A stretch of 64,000 bases of DNA from Tetragonia tetragonoides (taxonomy: Eukaryota; Streptophyta; Magnoliopsida; Caryophyllales; Aizoaceae). Made by a program: the position numbers and the translations under genes. The notes below the pieces were generated by a model, which was not told where the DNA came from, searched no databases, and worked only from the letters and a program-made list of their open reading frames with translations. The stretch spans positions 1,490,501 to 1,554,500 of the forward strand of contig CM076148.1 in assembly GCA_038025085.1 (NCBI GenBank). Reading direction: 5' to 3'. Shown here piece after piece: positions 1-14,121 of the stretch. Positions within the stretch are counted from its first letter, which is position 1, and the number at the start of each line of letters is the position of its first letter.

Positions 1-187
1 GATTTAAATCATTCACTGCATCTCTAAAATAGACAACACTGTAGTTATTAAGAGTAAAATTAACGACTTCAAGTACTTTGATGTCAGCAACACAGGTTGA
101 GCTTAGGAAACGCAGAGCATAACCATTAAGGAAAACAACTGAGGATATACACTTCTACTCTCGCCAGCTTCCATTATTTACACAACA

Positions 188-2664
<2,477 letters not shown>

Positions 2665-2980
2665 GTCAACACTACTAGAAAGCAGAATTGCAACCTGCAA
2701 AGATGAAACATCGAAGAAACATGATGAGATCAAAATTCAAAAAAAAAATAAAACATCCCCCTTTGATCAGAAAAGTATTGAGACAAAATTTCAAACAATC
2801 ATCAAATATAAACAATAAAAACAGTGAAGTGAAATTACCCAGAACACGAAAAGAAAGATGGTGAATTTGGAACTCTTTGTTGCACGTCGCTATCGAGAGA
2901 GAGAAAGAGAGAGAGAGAGAGAGGAACAATGGAGAAAAGGGTTTCTTTTAATGTGGATTAATTTTGTTATTTATATATGG
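2665..2980 (-). promoter_or_regulatory. ATG8 5'UTR with leader intron and TATA-like box
   Basis: Upstream of the ATG8 start the minus strand shows an acceptor (TTTGCAG/GTTGC) near 2694 and a donor (CTGGGTAATTT) near 2840, implying a 5'UTR intron of about 150 bp. The first leader exon carries a CT-rich tract (about 2893-2923), common in plant leaders. A TATATAAATA sequence (about 2969-2978) suggests transcription starts near 2940. All three are inferences from motif and spacing. Confidence 0.55.
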
Positions 2981-3204
2981 AGTATATAGTTTGTTAGAGT
3001 ATTTGTTTTGAGGAATTGCTGGGTGGCTGGGTATAACACGGAACCCACAAGGAGAAGTATTATGTTTGGGATTATCGTGGTAACCAAGGCATCTCTTAAA
3101 TTCTCTTTGTTTGGCTGTTTGGTTTAGGGAAACCCTGTTTTGCAGTTTGCCCTCATGATTTTTTTTTATTTTTTTTTTTTTTTGAGTGAAAGACCGCCAA
3201 GCGA

Positions 3205-6200
3205 TCATCGATCTTCCATTAAAACTTCCAAATCGTGCAATAAAGCTACATCAACATTCGGCGGAAAAGACGAATCCCAGAACCGAGTCCCTACTTCCCA
3301 AGGTTGCACATGCGCTAACTCATGGGCTACTCTATTACCACTACGCCTAACAAAAGACCACGACAAACTAACAAAGCTACTAGCCAAATCAAGAACATCA
3401 TCAATAACTAAAAAGAAACTACTAGCTCCTCCATCTAATTTATTCAAAGCATTAAAAACAACCTAACTATCCATCTCAACTATCACGTTCTCGAACTCAT
3501 AAAGGGAAGCAATCTGAAGACCATGGAACACCGCTCTCGCCTCCGCCACATCGACCTCACACAAGCCGAGGAAGTTAAGAGTTGCTCCAACAATGGGTCG
3601 CCCAAGCTCATCACGACACACCACACCTGCTGAGGTGCCTACCTCTCTTAAAATACCCGCATCCACGTTGATCTTGACTTGCCCCAAGCTAGGAAACCTC
3701 CAACTCGCCGCAGCACGCGTACCACCAGCTCCCACAACACGAGCTGGCTGCTCCTTATCGAGCTCCAAAATCATCTTATCCACATACTGTATGACCTCAC
3801 CCAGAGAGCGTAGCAAGCCCTCGAAAATACGCGCATTACGAGCCTCCCAAATAGCCCATGAGACCAAGCAGAACCTACGAAAATCATCAGCACTCCAGTC
3901 AACCTTAGCAATCTCCAAGCAGTCACGAAAATTCCGAGCCCCAACGTCATTTATCACGATCCCACTCTCTTCCCAAACAGCATCAGCAAACGGGCATATA
4001 CGCAGTGCATGAACACCCGTTTCCAACGCTCCAGGGCACCAGTTACATTCTTCCCCAATGGTCTAGACCCGCTTGTGCAGACCCGCTCTCGTAGGTAATG
4101 CCTCATTACAGGCCCGCCACGTGAACATCTTTGTGCGAGGAGGAATATTACATGACCAGATCTTGTTCCAAATACTTCTATCGACGCTCGACGACGAGGC
4201 AACTTCAGTCCGACCCTGCTCTTCAACTATCCCATGGTAAGCACTCCGAACTGTAAAGCACCCTTTTTTGTCCCAACACCAGCACGGAACATCTCTAGGC
4301 AGCCGCCAACTCAACGGAATGGATAAGATTCGCTCAACATCAACGGGTAGGAAGCGCTCATGAACCACCTTCCTTCTCCACTGCCTTGCTACTGGGTCAA
4401 TCAGCTCAGCTACGAAAATGAGTTCGCCAGCGTCACCCCGAGGAGTGATGATGCGGTGCGAACCATTCGCCGGAAGCCACGGGTCATCCCAAATCCTAAC
4501 ATTACTACCATTCTCTACACGCCATCTCATGCCCTTGCGGAGAACCCATCGAGCTTCACAAATCCCTTTCCACGAGTGGCTTGGATTGCTACCAAGTGAT
4601 GCCAATAGAAAGTCCCCATGAGGGAAGTATTTTGCTTTCCACAGCTCACCCAGCAGCCCCCCTTCGCCATTAAGTAGACGCCAGGCTTGTTTTGCGAGGA
4701 GAGCCAAGTTGAACATTTCCATATCTCTCAACCCCAACCCTCATTCACTCTTAGGCTTGCACAACTTCGACCATGAGAGCCAATGAATTTTCCTTTCATC
4801 CTTCTTTTGGCCCCAAAAAAACTGTGAAATCATAGATTGAATTGCTTTGAAAAAGCTTGCTGGCAATTTAAACATGCTCATCACATAGGTAGGGACTGCC
4901 TGGGCCACCGCCTTTATAAGCACTTCCCTGCCCGCCTTAGATAACAACAAACCTTTCCAACATTGGAGTTTCGCCCATAACCGCTCCTTCAAAGACCCAC
5001 AAAGAACACGTTTTGACCTCCCCACAGTAGTTGGGAGCCCCAGGTAACGATCATGATTCTCAACTTCCTCAACCTCAAGTATTTCCGCAATTCTGACCCG
5101 TACAGCCTGGGTCACACCTTTGCTGAAATTAACTTTTGACTTCTCAAAACTCACCTTTTGGCCCGAAGCACCCTCGTAGAGAGCAAGTATGGAACGAGTT
5201 GCCTCTGCTGCCTCATGAGTCGCCCTTGAGAAAAACAAACTGTCATCTGCAAAGAAAAGGTGAGTGAGGGAAGGGGCATTAGGACATATCCGCACACCAT
5301 GTAACGCCCCTCCCTCCTCCGCTTTCCGAATCAACCCCGACAATGCTTCAGCACATAAAAAAAAACAAATAAGGGGAGATAGGGTCCCCTTGTCTCAGAC
5401 CCCTCGAGTGATAAAAAGATTCTGACGGCCTTCCATTTATTAAAACAGAAAATGACACAAACCGCACACACTCCATAACACTACCAATCCAACCCTCATC
5501 AAAACCAAACTTACGCAGAACAACCTCCAAAAAATCCCATTCAATACGATCATAGGCCTTTGCCATGTCGAGCTTAAGGGCAAAAAAACCTTCCCTCGAG
5601 CTCGTATTCTTCATGAAGTGAAATGTCTCCAGAGCCATAAGAATATTATCCGTAATCAAACGCCCCGGGGTAAAAGCACTCTGGTTTAAAGAAATCACTT
5701 GGGACAAGAAACTCTTCAACCTGTTAGCTAGCACCTTAGACACCATCTTGTAAATAACATTACATAAACCGATTGGGCGAAAATCAGTGATCAACTCTGG
5801 GTTTTTCTTCTTCGGAATCAAAACAATATGGGTGTGATTTAAATTAGCAGGAAAACCACCACCATTCAGTACCCCCAACACCAAATTTGCCACCGAGTCC
5901 CCAACAATATGCCAGTAATTTTGAAAAAACAACGGACACATACCATCTGGCCCCGGGGCCTTAAGGGGGTGCATTTGTGATAACGCTGCATGGACCTCAT
6001 CTTTCGAATATGGACGACGCAACCCTTCATTCATCTCCTTAGTAACCCACTCCTCAATACCTCCAAGTGCATCAGCCAACCTGTCACAACCCGAAGCTCC
6101 AAAAAGCGAAGAAAAATAGTCCTGGGCAATACGCCCCACAGCCTCGTCACCCGTACACATCGAACCCGACTCATTTTTGAGTCCCTTAATTGTATTCTTC

Positions 6201-7300
6201 TGACGTCGAGCTGAAGCTTTCCGATGAAAAAATGAGGTATTTTTATCACACGCGAAAAGCTATAAGACTCGTGACCGTTAACGCCAATATAACTCTTCCT
6301 CTCTAACGAGCCCCTCAATATCCTTCAAAAGTTTCCTCCGCTCAAATAGCTGGGCATCAGTAAGTCGTGGCTTATTAAGCTTCTGAAGACGCCTGCGTTT
6401 CGCCCGTAGCTCATGAAATAACACATCATATTCACCATCACTCCATGACCCCAACTCGCTAGCACACGCCCCAATCTTTTCTAATGCAGTTGGGCCTCCT
6501 AAGAACCACGCTTCTCGGATCACGTCTTCACATTTATCATTCTCCGTCCACAACTGTTCGAATCTAAACAACTTTGGATTTCGACGTTGTTGGCCTTCCC
6601 CATGCAGATGTAGTTTGATCGGGGAATGATCCGAAATTTCTCTCTCTAGATGAACTAAACGTGCATGAGGGAACAAATCGAGCCATCCCTCCACTGCCAT
6701 AGCTCGGTCAAGGCGACTTTGTACATTATCCACCCCCGGTCTCCCATTATCATATGTAAACAAAGATCCAGAGAAACGAGCATCCCGCAACCCACAGCGA
6801 TCTACCACCTCCCTAAACGCTTGCATCTACCTATCCGACCTATCATTCTTTCCGCACATCTCATTAGCAAATAAAACCTCATTATAAGCACCCATACACA
6901 ACCACGGTTCTGATCTTGCATTACCCAGGAGCCCTAACAATTCCCATGAGAGATGCCTATTGTGAATTTCAGGCCACCCATAAAAACCCGTTAGTCTCCA
7001 AGGACTATCACCTAATCCACGTTCCACAAGAACATCAATGTGATGCACTGACTGTGAAAGCAACGACACTGAGACGTCCCGCTTCCACAAGAGAGCTAAA
7101 CCACCTGACCTTCCCATGCTATCAACAAACAAACCATCATAATCTCGTAACTTTTCCTGTATCGGTTTCATTTCACGCCCACTAAACTTTGTCTCCGATA
7201 AAAACAAAATGGACGGGGCCTCTCTCCGGACAAGGTCCCGGAGTAAAGCAACTTCCCGAGGATTGCCCAGCCCCCGACAGTTGAGGCTTAGGCAACTCAT
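3205..7300 (-). pseudogene. LINE ORF2 (endonuclease-reverse transcriptase-RNase H), damaged
   Basis: Domains in order: apurinic-like endonuclease (from SLNCRGLGNP, catalytic-type SETK, and ISDHSPI; the usual GDFNE block reads GAYNE, so its aspartate is lost), reverse transcriptase (LKAPGPDG, FRPIGLCNVIYK, GLRQGDPISP, FADDSLFF), zf-RVT (IPPRTKMFTW region) and RNase H-like domain with IVEMDS and HELAH. In-frame stops lie at 6829-6827, 6280-6278, about 6262, 4743-4741, 4065-4063 and 3465-3463. A frameshift in a T-run near 5358-5366 separates the GLRQGDP block from FADD. Several stops are one C-to-T change from Gln or Arg codons. The element cannot encode a working ORF2. Confidence 0.88.
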
Positions 7301-8736
7301 TGGACCCGGCGGGGTCGGGACTCTCCGACCTCCGCCGATTCAGAAGAAACATCAACATTCTCCTCGTCAACTGTGTGAGCCACAAAAGCTATTGTCCTCA
7401 CATTGGCTCTCTTGCCACGAACTTCACTTTCCCACTCCATTCCCTGGGCTTCCCCCGAACCTCCAAATCTATCATGCTTACCGCTGACCTCGCCCATCCC
7501 CGAGGGCTGCAACTCGTGCTCCACAGGAGCCACCTCCCCCTTCGAACGAGCTAACCTCTTCCACCTCTTTCCCTTTTTACACTTGCCCACCTGCTCCCTT
7601 TCTTTTGTGTGCCCCCCAATAGATAGTGAGCCCAAATTCAGGGACTGTGGCATGGCAGTCGCACCACTATCCCCACGGGGGGTTCCCTCCTCGAACACCT
7701 TTTCAACCACCTCCTCCCGGTGAGGCGAGTGATCCCCAAGTACCTGCTCCTTTCCCTTGTTCCCCACCTCATTTATTTTAATTTCAGTATTCCCCTGCAC
7801 AGCAACATCCCTAGTACCCGATACTCGCACATCACAATCCTCAGCAAAAATGATATTACGACGACAAGAACCAGTTAAGTCTCTCCCCAGGTTCTCAAAT
7901 AGTCTCTTCTCTCTATCCCTTTCCATCACAGTTTGTCTTCGTGGTAGCTTGTTTGGGGTTGCCCTAAGCCAAGCACCATATTGCAAGCCCCGCTCTTTAA
8001 TCTCCTCCTCTCCAAACTGATCACACTCTTTCTCCACGTGACCAATAATTCCACACACCTAGCAATACAAAGGGAGATATCGATATTTGAACTGTAGCCA
8101 CTCTCCCTCTGTGTCCTCAAAAGCCATAGTCATACCCCTGCAAAGTGGTTTCGTGATATCGACTTCAACTCGAACATTCATGCATTTATCCCATCCAAAA
8201 TCATTTGACGGATCAAAAGCAATAAACTTTCCAATATGATTTCCAATCACCTCCGCTGTCTCACGATCACGGCCCCCAAATTGCACATTGAGAACCTTGA
8301 CCCAGAATTTTGCCCGATCAAACAACAGGTCCTCTGGTTTATCTGTGCCGCGAATAACCCGCAGCGCCAGCAAGTGCCCATCAAAGCACCATGGTTCGTG
8401 GTCAAGAACAAACTTTCGATCACCTTCACTAAAGAATTGGAAGACAAAGGTCCTAGCATCCAAATCTTTAATCACCAAATCAGTTCGTGGGCGAAAGATT
8501 TCTTTAATCCGCTCCTTGAAAGCACGACGATTGAATGGTTTCTGCGTTATCAATTGCCCTGCCAAACTGAAATCAATGCGTTTATTCTCCTTCGCCACCT
8601 TCTTCCCTTTTACTACCACAACCCCCTTCTCTTCATCAGGTTTGAGTCGCTCCAATCCTTTGCCAGTTTTTCCGCCATGATCACAAGCACATGACGGAAA
8701 CCCTAGCAAGCAAACCCTCCCCAACAAAAAAACCAA
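7297..8736 (-). pseudogene. LINE ORF1 (DUF4283/CCHC RNA-binding protein), damaged
   Basis: One reading frame of 480 codons broken only by a TAG at 8061-8059. The N-terminal half (about residues 40-200) matches the DUF4283 domain seen in plant LINE ORF1 and related proteins. The TAG falls inside a CCHC zinc knuckle, between the first cysteine (LPLYC) and the second (VCGIIGHVEKEC). The rest is a charged low-complexity tail. The natural start may be the ATG at 8678 (MAEKLAK), which enters this frame only if one G near 8660 has been lost; this is inference. ORF1 ends in TGA at 7299-7297, overlapping the ORF2 ATG. Confidence 0.8.
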
Positions 8737-8900
8737 TCACCGAATCAAAAGCAAAGAACAATTAGGGAACAAAGATCTGTAAATCAGAATCCCTGAGATC
8801 AAAACGCACTCAAATTGAGGAAAATCAGCAAAAACTGCCACTCGCAGACACTCAGGACTCTCACCAAACCCTAGGAATTAAGAGAGGTTTTCTTTTTTGT

Positions 8901-9297
8901 TTTGGCGTTCTCATAAAAAAAAATTTAGTTTTACACTAACAAAAGTTCTTTTGTTTTCTTGGGTAAGTTATTAGGAAGCTAGGAATGGTCCCTAATCCTT
9001 CCCTTTGGTGTTGGACCAAAGTTAGGGTATCAGATAGGAAAGAGACGAGTTGGACACGTGTCTCCTCTCGGGTTTCATATAACTATTTTTTTGTCTAATA
9101 AGCGTGATTGAATAAGATTATCAGGTTAAATCAATACTCCTATAAATTAAAGTTATAGAGTATAAGCTTGTACAATATCATCCGCTTTTAGAATTAAAAG
9201 GGATCGGTATTTTATTTTATCCCGTCCATGATCAACTATAGATCATTTCATTTAACAAAATAATTGAAACAAGTGGCATATTCATACTTAGCCTATT
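8901..9297. promoter_or_regulatory. Flank upstream of the LINE with a palindromic G-box
   Basis: No gene is seen here. GACACGTGTC at 9053-9062 is a perfect palindrome with a CACGTG G-box core, a known binding site of plant bZIP and bHLH factors. If the LINE inserted upstream of ATG8, this is where the displaced distal ATG8 promoter would lie. Regulatory activity is inferred from the motif alone. Confidence 0.3.
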
Positions 9298-9329
9298 TTA
9301 ATATCCTACATTCTCTGTTTTAACATTAA

Positions 9330-9688
9330 CATTCTGTAACTGGAGAGGAGAGTGGATCTGTGGGTTTGTTATTAATTTGAGCGTGGCAACATTTACAAGG
9401 GCGGAATTGATAGCTCTTTGGACAGATTTGTGAATTGTTAGGACTAGCGGTATCCAAGATCTTATTGTGGAGTCCGACTCTAGAGTCATGGTACACCTTG
9501 TTCACACAGAGGATCCAGGGAACAATGAGTATGGTGCAATAATTCAGGACTGCAAGCGGTTGCTCACGGCAAGCGGGAACTACCAACTTGGACATGTATA
9601 TCGAGAGGTCAACCACTGTGCAGACAAGTTGTCCAATCTAGCATTGTCTTTTCCCTTAGGGGAACATCCTATGAGTGTCCCTCCCCAG
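9330..9688 (+). pseudogene. LINE RNase H-like (RVT_3) fragment, interrupted by a hAT element
   Basis: The plus strand encodes the end of a LINE-type RNase H domain: TRAELIALWTDL, then an in-frame TAG/TGA-type stop, then DLIVESDSRVMVHLV with the acidic ESDS block and VYREVNHCADKLSNLAL with the terminal histidine/aspartate motif. After the hAT element and one copy of its target duplication the frame goes on (GLQSILLYNAIGVSTPR) to about 10341, as in LINE C-termini. It is a truncated relic of a different LINE copy from the one at 3.1-8.9 kb and lies on the opposite strand. Confidence 0.7.
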
Positions 9689-10268
9689 TAGGGATGTAAA
9701 TGGATCGGATTCGGATCGGGTGAAGCATCATCCGCTCCATCCGCAAAATCCATCGAATCAATCCGCTCCATCTGTCATCCGTGAACCATCCAATCCATAT
9801 CCAATCCGTCCGTCATCCGCGGATTAGTGGATGGATCGGGTGCTTAACGGTTTATGGACTAAAAACAATGAATACACCCAACTATAATAAAACTTTTAGT
9901 AGTCAAACAAAATTTAAACTCATATTAGACGATTGTTTTACCTTCTAACAATAAAAATAACACAATTTAGTTCAAATAATAACAATGCAAATTAGAAAAT
10001 AAGTAAAATTAAACTAAGGTGTAAATATAACATAGGTTTGATATCTTTTTTATATAGTTATTTTACACTTTTATATCTAAACTGGTGACGGATGGATTCG
10101 CGGATCGGGTTAGCGGATGAGAAATCTCATCCATCATGCACTCCATCCCCCATCCGCCATCCGATCCATCCGTCATCCGCTCCATCATCCATTTAATCGG
10201 GTTTTAATTCATATATTCGGTTCGGATGAAGCGGGTATCCGCGGATCATGAATCCATTTACATCCCTA
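9689..10268. mobile_element. Non-autonomous hAT-type DNA transposon with perfect 8-bp duplication
   Basis: 580-bp element ending in perfect inverted repeats TAGGGATGTAAATGGAT (9689-9705 and its complement at 10252-10268). The 8-bp target duplication CTCCCCAG is exact at 9681-9688 and 10269-10276. TIRs starting TAGGGATG with 8-bp duplications are the hAT pattern. Subterminal regions are packed with GGATCGG/CATCCG-type repeats on both sides, as expected for hAT transposase-binding arrays; the middle is AT-rich and has no transposase ORF, so it depends on a source elsewhere. It sits inside the LINE RNase H relic. Confidence 0.9.
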
Positions 10269-10341
10269 CTCCCCAGGGTCTCCAGTCTATTTTGTTGTAT
10301 AATGCTATAGGCGTCAGCACTCCTCGTTCTATTTCTATGTA

Positions 10342-11866
10342 ATCGAGCTTTGGCCCTCCTTACTCTACAAAAAACATTAACCTTAGGTACTTTTGTTTAT
10401 TTTTTTCCTGAAGAACTTAAATACTCATTTACCTTAATAAGCAAAGTGATGAGAGGATCTATGATACCCCGTTGTTTAAACATCATTGTCAAATTTTGTA
10501 GTGAAAGTTAGTTTGCTTGAAATGTTATTTTGTAAATTTGTCAAAATTAGGCAAATGGAGGAGGTTGTTGGATTTAAGCTTTTGGAGATCAGTATTCAGG
10601 GGATTGTGCCTCATTAGAATTAGTAATGGGAAGTTGTCTATTATATGAAGATTGACTGTATTTCGTAAATAAATTTTGAGTATCTTGTATCTAGAAACAT
10701 ATTGATCAAAAGAGAAAAATGTCTGCGACAGACAGTACATATATTCTAACAAATTGTATAAACATTAACATACAGAGTATATTTTAATATACTCATCATT
10801 TCGTCTAGATTTAATTGTCACATTGTAACAATGGCTTAAATTATTAATGTTTTGTTATAATTTTGAGTGTTTTCTTTTTTATTGAATTGAAGTGAACTAA
10901 CTGAACTTATCTTGCGCTTAGAAGCTCAAATTGGTGAACTCAACAAGTGCGCGCTTCAATGTCTTTCTGCTTTGATCTCCCAATCTCATCGCTGCAGTAT
11001 CTCCCCTCCCCTTTATTGCATATGTCTTTGAGTATTTATGGGCAGGGCTTATGGCATAACATTATAATTGATGATACTTTTTTGTACATGGAGTGATCAT
11101 GAAGATTATATTTGTGGTAATTGATGTAATTGGCTTAAAATTAAAGATGATTTGATATTTGCACCAACAAAAAAAAAAATGATACGATATTCCCACATCG
11201 CAACAATCTCTACTTGTTTAATGGTTATGCATGAGATCAGCTTGTATATTCCTAAGGATTAAAATTGCAGAGCTCTAATTTGCTGGTTTGTTATCCACCA
11301 TTCTTGATGTATAGTGCTCTAATAATTGCAATTTCCATGCTCGAACTCGTCCGCCCTAGCGGGCTTGGTAAGTTCTGAGCCGAATTGTACCTTTTTATGA
11401 CAAGATTAAGCTTGAACTAGGCCTTACCATTTGAATTGGGCTCGGCTTGACGCGACTTGGTGGATTAACTAGTTATAAGTATACATTGTATACGTACCCT
11501 TATTTCCGAATAGTAAGATCTTTTTGTAGGTGTAATAACGTGGAAAAATTGGTTATTAAATAATTTGTTTACTTATTATACAATATGTACATTAAAGATT
11601 ATGAACTTATTGCAAAAAGAAAAAAAAATTATAAAACTTTGAATAGGTCATAGACACAAAATGCATACCTAGGTGTTCAAATGTGACTTTTGTAGGCCAT
11701 ACACGTAAAATCCAACATTTTCGCTTTCATATGTGATATTTGTGAAGTCTTGCTTGCAGAAAGATATAGAGAAGATGCAGTACAGAATCATCTTGTGCCG
11801 CCTAAAAATATCTAATACAAGTTTTTGTGATGAATCTTCGTCAAATTTAAACCTATACAAAAATTT
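10342..11866. other. AT-rich intergenic stretch without recognised gene
   Basis: No supported gene, RNA gene or element ends were found. A short plus-strand open segment near 10900-11030 (reading EAQIGELNKCALQCLSALI) looks mildly coding but is unrecognised and has no clear start or flanking exon. Confidence 0.4.
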
Positions 11867-12124
11867 GTGTGGACTTAGTCTATGGTGGACCAATATTTGA
11901 AGTCACCCCTCTACTTTACTTGGAGTCACCCCCTTCTAAAAGTGGAGCCACCCCTACTTCACCTAGAGCCACCCCTCAAATTTATACATGGCACCACCTC
12001 TACTTCACATGTAGCCACCCCCTACTTTACCTGAAGTCACCCTCTTACTTTACCTAGAGCCACCCCGCACTTCATATGGAGCCACCCTTAAAATTATTTG
12101 ATCCACGGTAGACTAAGTCCACAC
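11867..12124. mobile_element. Foldback/MITE-like element filled with a GCCACCCC minisatellite
   Basis: The two ends are inverted repeats of about 27 bp: GTGTGGACTTAGTCTATGG... at 11867-11893 and its complement at 12098-12124, with three mismatches. The interior (about 11897-12095) is a run of about nine diverged units of 20-27 bp, each with the form G(A/G)(A/G)(G/T)(C/T)CACCCC followed by TACTT or TTCA. No coding capacity. A target duplication was not seen, so the superfamily is open. Confidence 0.65.
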
Positions 12125-12498
12125 AAGACTTGCCGATAAACCTAATTTAGTAAGAAATAATTTCAACCAGTACACTTTCGACAACACTTTATTAGCCCAA
12201 TGCAGTTGTCCCAATCGCATAGAACCATCTCAAAAACCTAAAACCACTAAATTCCAAGGGTAAGAGGGAGTTATTGGCTGCTATTTCGCAATCAAACAAG
12301 CAGCGGCAGGAACACACTTACCAAAAGAAGAAGAAACTTAAGAAAGGGAAATTACAATATAACAAGCTTATTTTTATATACGCGTCAAAATATTTATGTG
12401 TTCTATGACTTAAAATTTAAGTTCTTTTTTGGATGCAAAGTCAAGTTTTGAACCTAAATCCTGCGTACCAATCATATAGCAAATAGATTACATAAAAT

Positions 12499-12606
12499 CT
12501 CGTATGAGGCGGCCTCAAGGTGAGGTCTCTCATACAAGTATAATGTCATGCCAACGTCATACTTGTATATAAAGGTAGCCTCATCTTGAGACGGCCTCAT
12601 ACAAAA
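12499..12606. mobile_element. Short foldback element (~108 bp)
   Basis: A diverged palindrome: CGTATGAGGCGGCCTCAAGG near the left end is mirrored by the complement of TTGAGACGGCCTCATAC at the right end, with a second paired block (CATACAAGTAT / ATACTTGTAT) closer to the centre. It would fold into one long hairpin. Similar TATGAGACGGTCTCA-type MITEs are common in some eudicot genomes. No coding content. Confidence 0.6.
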
Positions 12607-13525
12607 ATAGTTGGATAGATAAACTAGTTAACTATCTAATACAAAAATTTAAGTTTAGACACATTAGTTAATAATTAACTATACATATTGGAAGTATGGA
12701 ACCAAAGAAACCCCACTTTAACAATCCCACCAATAAATCCCTCCAATCCGCAAACCCCGACTTCCATAACAAAAACAATGAATTTGTAGCACGGGATATT
12801 GGCACGGCTCAATCAAATAAACAGAGATCTAAAGACTTAAAACTCGATTTTCTGATTGAACCGCACCAATATCCCATGCATGTTGTCGATCATGAACATC
12901 ACCTATCCGATATTCACTTAAAAAAGAGAAACACAATCATTGAAAACATATATAAGAGACTACGTACATATATGATTATTCATGATCTTGTTGATGAGGT
13001 AGAATTGTTGTGAATGGGGCTGTTGAATCTTAAGATTGTAGAGCTTGAGCTCTTGAAGGAAGATAAAATGAAGAGAGTGGAGATGAAGTGAGGGATAGTT
13101 GTGGGTTTTGAGGGAAGAACTCATTGAATATGTGCCAACAACCAAACAACAACAAGAAGATGTAAAAATGAAATGATAGCTTTCAATGTTTGGTATTTAT
13201 GAGGGAGATGTAATACATGGTCAGAAACCCGGCAATTTGATTTTGAAATTCAATTTCAGATTTGCATTTTTGATGGTAGGTGAACTAATTTACAACCATT
13301 TAAATGGGGGCAGCTGGTTTTTTTATGGTCCATTTTTGATATTGAGTATGAAGTAGGTTTTATGTGATTTGATTGTCAATAGTATATAAAATATCTATTA
13401 TTAAAGATTGACAAACATAAGTCATCTTTTTACAATCAGTATTTTTACCTAAAACACAGAGTCAAAACACAATAGTCACCAAGTTATGCTATTCATATAC
13501 CTGCTCTATGGACCCTTTCCTTTGC
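12607..13525. other. Intergenic stretch, no supported gene
   Basis: Holds an open frame at 12696-13013 on the plus strand (105 codons), asparagine- and histidine-rich and unlike any family I recognise, and overlapping frames on the other strand. Nothing marks either as a real gene. Confidence 0.35.
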
Positions 13526-13744
13526 CTATGCATCAGCAAATGTGTTTGCCTTTGTATTACGAGGTTGAAATGCAACCTTTCTTATTCGCTGCAATGCTTG
13601 TACGATTCGTACCTGTAGAGTTGCAGACTCGATCACAGGTTCCGAGGAGTATCCATCGAAGTAGATGCATATGTAATTACAACACAGATCACCCAAGACG
13701 ATATCACCTGAAGTAATGGTTTCGATATGGAAAAGGGGAAGCAC
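13526..13744 (-). pseudogene. Possible RNase H-like (RVT_3) remnant
   Basis: A 72-codon open frame ending PRNTKANTFADA recalls the C-terminal signature of RNase H-like domains in plant LINEs and their domesticated relatives (R-x2-N-x2-A-x2-AD). The acidic block expected upstream (ESDS-like) reads IESATLQV, so one catalytic aspartate is missing. It lies about 380 bp past the GT31 stop codon on the same strand and could fall in that gene's 3' flank. Identification rests on one motif. Confidence 0.35.
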
Positions 13745-14121
13745 AATCTTGAGAAATACTAATTATCATTAGCTCGACAAAATGAGCATCGTTTTACAGG
13801 ATAGATGAGCTTCCAACCAATATTGGTTGGATAGTTGAAGATAGCCCTTGAAATGGTTGTCTATGACCCCCCAAAAACGCTGCTTTTGGGTTCCATTCAC
13901 CTCAATTAAAATGGAGAAGTACCAGCATTGCAGCTCTCTAGCTAACTCATCATTTGATATATTTTTCCTTAAATCCAGGATGATTTTACATAATAATGCT
14001 CTATACACACAGACACACTCCATTTACATGTGCAGAACTAAGAAGGTGCAATCTGACGAGCCTCTAATTCTGAAAAGTGATACACCTCGACTTTGAAGAG
14101 CTTGTTCCGTTGGGTTGTCAC

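Larger units (their letters stand above)
3159..8900 (-). mobile_element. Near full-length plant L1-type LINE retrotransposon (decayed)
   Basis: Non-LTR retrotransposon read on the minus strand: 5' leader to about 8900, ORF1 (DUF4283 plus CCHC knuckle), ORF2 (endonuclease, reverse transcriptase, zinc-binding zf-RVT, RNase H-like domain), a 3' UTR of only about 20 nt and an A-rich tail seen as poly-T at 3159-3183. No LTRs are present. ORF order and the C-terminal RNase H domain are typical of plant L1-clade LINEs. The 5' edge is approximate. No convincing target duplication was found; the sequences before the tail (about 3139-3158) and beyond the 5' end (about 8898-8918) are only vaguely alike. 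It lies about 180 bp upstream of the ATG8 TATA-like box. Confidence 0.9.

Noticed and set aside
3140..8694. Several plus-strand open frames of 70-150 codons
   Set aside because: Antisense shadows of the LINE ORFs; their codon content mirrors the minus-strand protein.
3139..8918. Target duplication for the large LINE
   Set aside because: The candidate flanks (GTTTTGCAGTTTGCCCTCAT versus GTTTTGGCGTTCTCATAA) agree only with gaps and several mismatches; an empty-site alignment is needed.
12696..13013. 105-codon open frame
   Set aside because: No recognised domain, no homologue known to me, unremarkable context; kept only as a note.
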